From NCBI GenBank assembly GCA_001899635.1, contig MKVQ01000016.1:88559-152558 (forward strand): a DNA stretch of 64,000 nt, in the 5' to 3' direction. Position numbers and translations under genes: made by a program. How positions within the stretch are numbered: position 1 is the stretch's first letter; every line of letters begins with the position of its first letter. Source of the stretch: Myxococcales bacterium 68-20 (GTDB lineage Bacteria > Myxococcota_A > Polyangia > Polyangiales > Polyangiaceae). Shown one piece after another: positions 59,317 to 64,000 of the stretch. The notes under the pieces were generated by a model, which saw nothing but the letters and a program-made list of their open reading frames with translations, searched no databases and was not told the origin of the DNA.

Positions 59317-61779
59317 TCAGCTCGAGCGTGCTCGACCGCCGCCTCCCGGCACACCGGGCCTTTGGCGCTCCGCCAGCCGATACGCCGCCGGGACGACGAC
59401 GAGCGAGACGAGCACGCCCACAGTCGAGCCGATCGCTCCGACCTTGCCGACGTCGACGAGGCCGCCGAACCGACAGACGACGAGCGCCCCGAAGCCGGCG
59501 GCGGTCGTCAGAGCCGTGGCCATCCCGAGCGGCGCCTGCTCCGCGATCGCCTCCTCGATCGAAGTCCGCTCCGCCGCGGTGAGCAGGAACAGGACCTCGT
59601 CGAGTGTGATCCCGAGGAGGACGGGCAATACGAGCGCGTCGTAGACGTGCCAGCGAACCGAGAAGACACGCGCGAGGACGAGCACGATAGCGATCTCCGC
59701 CACGAGGACGCCGATCGCGAGGACCACACGCGATGCCCGCCTGAGCGAGGCCCCCAGCACGAGCACGACGATCCCGAGCGCGCCGGCGAGGACCCGAGGG
59801 AGGTCGTGCGCGAGCGTCCGCGCGAGACCGTGCTCGAGATCCGCGAAGCCCGTGATGATCGAGCCGGGATCCGCACCCTCCAGGATCGCACGCGCCGTGT
59901 CCTCCGCGCCCGGGATCGGCGCAACGCGCACGTAGGTGAGCGCGAGTGCCCCGTCGCCGTCCTCCGCGAGGTGACGGCGACGAAGCCACGACCACTGCGG
60001 GTCGTTGGGGCGCAGCCCCAAGTTGTCCGACGCGAGCACGTCGCTCGTGTCGGACTTCGGGTGCTCGAACGCATCGAGCGCAGGCGCGAGCTCTTCGAGC
60101 GCGAAGCCCTCCTCTGCGAGCACGCGCGCGAGGAGCGCGCGACGCGAAGGCAGGTCGAGCTTGTCGCGCTCGGCGAGACGCGTGCGCTGGACCTCGGGCG
60201 ACGGCGCCATGCGGGCCAGCGCATCGAAGCCCGCGATCGTCCCGCCCGCGGCAAGGCGCTCTGCCGCTTCGGCCACCGCGTCGGCGCGTGCGCGCGCGCG
60301 GTCGGGGTCTCGATCGGCCGAGACGACCATGAGCTGCCCGCGCGCACCACCGAACGTCGCGTAGATCGCGTCGTACGTCGCGAGCGCGGGGAGCGTACGA
60401 GCGTCGAGCTTCGCGACCCCTTGCTCGATCCGCGGCGGCCCCATCCAGACCGCACCGATCAGCGCGGCGATGACCGCAAGGACGGCGACGAACGCGCGTG
60501 CGCGCGTCCTGGTGAGCGCGATGATCCACGATGCACGCGGCGGTGCGGGCACCGCGCCTCGCTCGAGGAGCGCACCGAGCTCGGGCACGACGACGAGGAT
60601 CGCCACCGCGGTGAGCACCTCGCCGGCAGCACAGAGAACGCCGAGCTGGCGCATTCCTTCGATGTCCGAAAGCACCAGGCATCCGAAGGCGCCGCCCGCC
60701 GCGAGCGCAGCTCCGAGCGTCGGCCGCCACGTCTCACGACGTGCGACTTCTGCGGCGGCCCCGGGCGACAGGCCCTCGCGACGCGCGCGCAGGAGTCGAC
60801 CATAGACGTGAACGCCCGTGTCGACACCGACACCGATGACGACCGCGGCAAACGCCGTCGCGACCGCGCTGAGGCGTGGGTAGAGGAGCGCGGCCAGCGC
60901 CGTCGTCCAGAGCGTTCCGATGGCGAGCGGCGGGAGCACGCAGGCGAGCGCGCGCAGGCGGCGGAACGTCAGCGCGAACACGAGGGAGGCGAGCACCATC
61001 GAGAGCGCGCCGCTCTTCTCGAGATCGGAGCGCACGAGCGCCTCCGTCTGGCGAGCAACGACGTGACCTCCGGTGAGCTCGAGCGTCACGTGCGCCCCGC
61101 CCTCCTCCACACGCTTCGCTGCGCGCGCGAGGGCGGCCCCGGCCTCGTCGGTGAAGCGGGCCGCCTCTCCTGACTCGAAGGCGCGACCTCGCGGCTCCAC
61201 GACGACGAGGCGCGCGCGCCCGTCGGCGCTGACGAACGCTCCTCGCGGCTCGCCGAGGGCTCCCGCGCCCGCTCCGCGGACGCCGGCCGCGACCTCGATC
61301 TGGTCCTGCCACGGGATCATCGCGAGGCGCAGCGGGTCCCGCGCGATCGTGCTCGCGACGTCGGATGCGCCCGGTGCGAGGAGGAGCGCACGCGTCTCTC
61401 GCAGACGCTCGCGCATGCCGTCCTCCGTGACCGCTCGCGCGAGACGTTCGCGTGCCACCGGCCCTGCGAAGCGCCAGGCCTCCGTCGGATCGAGCGCCGC
61501 CGGCGCCGGCGCAGAAGTGATCGCGCCGGCGACGACGGACATGGCGCGGAGCTCCTCTGCGGCCACCTCTGCCGCACGCTCGACGCTCGACGGGTCCTCG
61601 CCTCGCACGAGGACGAGCGCGACGTCTCCCCCGCCGAACGCGCGCGTCACGCGCGCGAGGGCCTCGGCCGCCGGCGTTCGTGGAAAGAGCGTCGTGAGGT
61701 CGCTCGACAGCTGGAGGCGCGACGCAAGCCAGATCGCGGCGATCGTGAGGACGACGGTGACGATCCGGGCGAGCTTCAT
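59317..61779 (-). CDS. MMPL/RND-superfamily exporter
   Basis: 820 aa. It has the classic two-half layout: an N-terminal span (IVTVVLTIAAIWLAS), a large periplasmic loop with LFPRTPAAEALARVTRAFGG, and five or six clustered spans (VLASLVFALTFRRLRALACV, FAAVVIGVGVDTGVHVYGRL). A second loop and final span cluster follow (LPVLLGITLDEVLFLLTAAE, VGAIGSTVGVLVSLVVVP). The GVGVD and GITLDE stretches are the proton-relay positions of MMPL proteins. Such transporters move lipids or hydrophobic compounds (for example hopanoid or mycolate precursors); the substrate here is unknown. It follows mfd's start by 93 bp in the upstream direction and may share a transcript with it. Confidence 0.85.
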   Translation of the reverse strand: MKLARIVTVVLTIAAIWLASRLQLSSDLTTLFPRTPAAEALARVTRAFGGGDVALVLVRGEDPSSVERAAEVAAEELRAMSVVAGAITSAPAPAALDPTEAWRFAGPVARERLARAVTEDGMRERLRETRALLLAPGASDVASTIARDPLRLAMIPWQDQIEVAAGVRGAGAGALGEPRGAFVSADGRARLVVVEPRGRAFESGEAARFTDEAGAALARAAKRVEEGGAHVTLELTGGHVVARQTEALVRSDLEKSGALSMVLASLVFALTFRRLRALACVLPPLAIGTLWTTALAALLYPRLSAVATAFAAVVIGVGVDTGVHVYGRLLRARREGLSPGAAAEVARRETWRPTLGAALAAGGAFGCLVLSDIEGMRQLGVLCAAGEVLTAVAILVVVPELGALLERGAVPAPPRASWIIALTRTRARAFVAVLAVIAALIGAVWMGPPRIEQGVAKLDARTLPALATYDAIYATFGGARGQLMVVSADRDPDRARARADAVAEAAERLAAGGTIAGFDALARMAPSPEVQRTRLAERDKLDLPSRRALLARVLAEEGFALEELAPALDAFEHPKSDTSDVLASDNLGLRPNDPQWSWLRRRHLAEDGDGALALTYVRVAPIPGAEDTARAILEGADPGSIITGFADLEHGLARTLAHDLPRVLAGALGIVVLVLGASLRRASRVVLAIGVLVAEIAIVLVLARVFSVRWHVYDALVLPVLLGITLDEVLFLLTAAERTSIEEAIAEQAPLGMATALTTAAGFGALVVCRFGGLVDVGKVGAIGSTVGVLVSLVVVPAAYRLAERQRPGVPGGGGRARSS

Positions 61780-61825
61780 GCGCGGCTCCCGGGCAGACCG
61801 GAGGCCGGCGCAGCCGCGGCGGCGC

Positions 61826-63148
61826 TCACGCTAGCGAGTCCGTCGCCGCCCTCGACACGCGAACGCGTACGCGCATGATGCGACGGCGGCTGACGCTCGT
61901 GACCTCGGCGGTCGCCTCGGCGCCGAGCTCCACCTTGTCACTGATGCGCGGGATACGTCCGAGCCGCGCGAGGACGACGGTCCCCACGGACTCCGCCCAC
62001 TCGTTCTCGTCGACCTGCACCCCGATACTGCGCAGCTCTTCGACCGTGGCACGGGCGTCCACGTCCCAGGCGCTGTCGTTGTTCGCCACCGGAACGACAC
62101 GCGCCGCCTCGACGTCGAGCTCGTCGCGGATCTCTCCGACGATCTCCTCGAGGAGATCCTCCATCGTGACGATCCCGCTCGTCCCACCGTACTCGTCGAC
62201 GACGACCGCGATCGGAATCTGCGCGAGCTGCATGTTGCGCAGCACGTCGAGCAGGCTCTGCGTCTCCGGCACGAAGAGGATGTCGCGGCGGACACTGGTG
62301 AGATCCGCGAGCTTCGACGCCGCCGGGTCCACGAGGAAGTCCTTCGCGTAGAGGTAACCGGCGATCTCGTCGACGCTGTGATCCCTCGTGAGGACGACGC
62401 GTGAGAACTGGTGCGTCCGGATCTGGCGCACCGCCTCCTCACCGGTCATCGAGATCTGGATCGTGAAGACGTCGACGCGCGGCACCATCGCGTGCCGCGC
62501 GGTGCGCTGCGCGAAGCGGAGGACACGCTCCACGAGCTCGGCCTTCGCTTTGCCGCCCGGGCTCCGTGCGGCGTTCGCCGCGAGGATGCCCACGAGCTCC
62601 TCTTCGGACAGCGTCCCCTCGCTCGCAGCGTCGGCGCTCATCCCCATCGAACGAAGGATGACCCGCGTCGCGCGCTCGAGGATGAACAGCAGCGGCCGGA
62701 AGACCACGTAGATCAGGTGGAGCGGCGCCGCCGACGAATAGGCGACCTTTTCGGACCGCTGGATCGCGACGAGCTTCGGTACGAGCTCGCCGAAGAGCAC
62801 GTGGCTGAACGTGAGGAGCGAGAAGGCGATGGCGATGGCGACGATCTGCGCGGCCCGCCCGGGCTCGTGACCGAGGGCGGACACGAAGGCGCCGTGAACG
62901 AGCCGCTCGAGCGCGGGCTCGCCGATCCAACCGAGGCCGAGACTGGCGAGCGTGATCCCGAGCTGGGTCACGGACAGATAGCGGTCGATCCTCGAGACGA
63001 TCGCGCGGGCACGGGCGACCCGAGGGTCTTCGCCGCGCGTCTTCTGCGTCCCGGCGAGGGTCGTCGATACCTTGACCAACGCGAATTCGGCCGCGACGAA
63101 GAAGCCATTCAGCGCGATGAACACCGCGGCAAGGAGGAGGCCGAGCAC
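61826..63148 (-). CDS. CNNM/CorC-type hemolysin-family membrane protein
   Basis: 440 aa from GTG 63148. N-terminal DUF21/CNNM membrane domain (LLLAAVFIALNGFFVAAEFA, LGITLASLGLGWIGEPAL, FGELVPKLVAIQRSE), a CBS pair (VPRVDVFTIQISMTGEEAVR, FVPETQSLLDVLRNMQLAQI, VVDEYGGTSGIVTMEDLLEE) and a C-terminal CorC/HlyC domain. Members are implicated in Mg2+/Co2+ transport and its regulation; older names call them hemolysins. The order of domains and length are normal. Confidence 0.9.
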   Translation of the reverse strand: MLGLLLAAVFIALNGFFVAAEFALVKVSTTLAGTQKTRGEDPRVARARAIVSRIDRYLSVTQLGITLASLGLGWIGEPALERLVHGAFVSALGHEPGRAAQIVAIAIAFSLLTFSHVLFGELVPKLVAIQRSEKVAYSSAAPLHLIYVVFRPLLFILERATRVILRSMGMSADAASEGTLSEEELVGILAANAARSPGGKAKAELVERVLRFAQRTARHAMVPRVDVFTIQISMTGEEAVRQIRTHQFSRVVLTRDHSVDEIAGYLYAKDFLVDPAASKLADLTSVRRDILFVPETQSLLDVLRNMQLAQIPIAVVVDEYGGTSGIVTMEDLLEEIVGEIRDELDVEAARVVPVANNDSAWDVDARATVEELRSIGVQVDENEWAESVGTVVLARLGRIPRISDKVELGAEATAEVTSVSRRRIMRVRVRVSRAATDSLA

Positions 63149-63265
63149 GTGACCGCGGAACTCTACTCGATTTGCGGCCCGACACCACGCTGAGCGAAAA
63201 GGCGGCCCGAGAAGCCCCTCTGGCCCATCTGGCCCGTCGCTGGGGGGTGGTCGAGGCCGAGGCCC

Positions 63266-64000
63266 CTACTTCAGCTCGAGCCCGAGGGTCGGGACGCCTG
63301 CCTCTCCACGGTCCAGATAGCCGTAGCGGGCCATGTTCCCGAGAACGCGAGCGACGTAGCCGCGGGTCTCCAGGTACGGGATGGCCTCGACGAACACGTC
63401 GAGCGTCTCGCCCTTCGCATGGCCGAGCCATCGCTGGATGGCCTCCGGGCCCGCGTTGTAGGCCGCGACCGCGAGCGCGACGTTCTCACCGAACGTGTCC
63501 AGCATCTCGCGAAGGTAGAGCGAGCCGAGCGTGATGTTCTGAGCTGGGCTCGTGAGCATCGAGTCGTCGTGGACGAGGCGCGCCGTCTTCGCGGTCGTCC
63601 GTGCCGTCTCGGGCAAGAGCTGCATGAGCCCGACCGCACGCGCGGGGGAGACGACTTCGGGATCGAACGCGCTCTCCTGGCGCATCACTGACCAGACGAG
63701 GTCGGTCGTGATCCTCGAGCTCGCCGCCGCCGTCGTGACACTGCCGGCGTAGGGGCGCGGATAGAGGCACTCCCATGCGCTCCGGTTCTTCCCACCGGGC
63801 GCCGTCGCGAGCTCGCGCTGCGGAACCTGGAGCGAGATCTGATAGCGCCGCTTGCCCCGATCGAGCATCGCGTAGGCCGTGCACAGCGCCTCGGTCCCGC
63901 GCACCTCCGTCTTCGCGACGATCGCAGGCTCGCGCTCGCGGAGCATCAGCTCTGCTTCGCCGTCGAAGCCGATGCGTTGGAGCATGTCGATCGGCGGCGG
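63266..64000 (-). CDS. Soluble lytic murein transglycosylase, C-terminal part (cut by window edge)
   Basis: The frame is open to the window end, so the N-terminus is missing. The SLT domain is intact: catalytic Glu in VWSVMRQESAFDP, then SPARAVGLMQLLPETA, LREMLDTFGENVALAVAAYN and AYNAGPEAIQRWL, with a family-typical EAIPYLETRGYVARVL near the end. Slt-type enzymes cleave peptidoglycan glycan strands to 1,6-anhydro ends in the periplasm. The visible upstream part (ELMLREREPAIVAK) fits the helical superhelical region of Slt70-like proteins. Confidence 0.88.
   Translation of the reverse strand, partial: PPPIDMLQRIGFDGEAELMLREREPAIVAKTEVRGTEALCTAYAMLDRGKRRYQISLQVPQRELATAPGGKNRSAWECLYPRPYAGSVTTAAASSRITTDLVWSVMRQESAFDPEVVSPARAVGLMQLLPETARTTAKTARLVHDDSMLTSPAQNITLGSLYLREMLDTFGENVALAVAAYNAGPEAIQRWLGHAKGETLDVFVEAIPYLETRGYVARVLGNMARYGYLDRGEAGVPTLGLELK

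Noticed and set aside
1-64000. tRNA, rRNA or riboswitch genes
   Set aside because: No cloverleaf-like or conserved RNA sequence was recognised by reading; a covariance-model search would be needed to exclude weak cases.

Overview
The window is very GC-rich, densely coded DNA of a myxobacterial type (Myxococcota; the style fits Polyangiales, but the genus cannot be fixed from this sequence). The evidence is many alanine/arginine-rich reading frames, an abundance of secreted lipoproteins with acidic Asp/Ala/Pro-rich linkers after the lipobox, three Ser/Thr protein kinases, an AgmX/PglI-type C-terminal domain, and RCC1, IgGFc-binding and 'GPNDVWxVG' beta-propeller proteins.

The dominant feature is a set of three complete, paralogous eight-gene cassettes, all on the minus strand: cassette A (11494 to 2144), cassette B (31863 to 22573) and cassette C (52180 to 42929). 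Each is read in the order: exported protein with an N-terminal 'APxxCP' motif; ECF sigma factor; single-pass membrane protein with a TPR-like C-terminus (candidate anti-sigma factor); Cys-rich 'NCGxCG' repeat lipoprotein; two beta-propeller lipoproteins; RCC1-repeat lipoprotein; IgGFc-binding-domain lipoprotein. After the first gene every junction is a start/stop overlap (4 nt, or 26 nt at one junction in A and C), so the seven downstream genes look translationally coupled. The first gene of a fourth cassette (D) runs off the left edge (1-482). A 143-bp scrap at 843-985, about 97% identical to cassette A's IgGFc gene, lies between D and A. I know of no described function for this arrangement; inferred role: a sigma-controlled set of surface or secreted lipoproteins, kept in several diverged copies.

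The cassettes alternate with two mostly plus-strand islands of ordinary genes of nearly equal length (about 11.07 kb each). Island 1 (11.6-22.4 kb) holds a SixA-like phosphatase, a SprT-like zinc metallopeptidase, a three-gene overlapping lipoprotein operon (AgmX-type, propeller-type, ASH-type), two small uncharacterised proteins, an esterase-like lipoprotein, a methyltransferase and a DUF3829 lipoprotein. Island 2 (32.4-42.8 kb) holds a PEP/pyruvate dikinase-family enzyme, an RluA pseudouridine synthase, two tandem paralogous Ser/Thr kinases, a ROK-family protein and a METTL25/GSTCD-type methyltransferase. Debris flanks cassette C: a frameshifted IS91/IS801-type transposase remnant on its 3' side and a delta-60-repeat remnant on its 5' side.

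The right end (52.9-64 kb) is more conventional: a third Ser/Thr kinase overlapping a TPR lipid-envelope-type protein, then on the minus strand mfd (with two unusual in-frame low-complexity inserts), an MMPL/RND-type exporter, a CNNM/CorC-type membrane protein and the C-terminal part of a lytic transglycosylase. No rRNA, tRNA, CRISPR array or intact insertion sequence was recognised.
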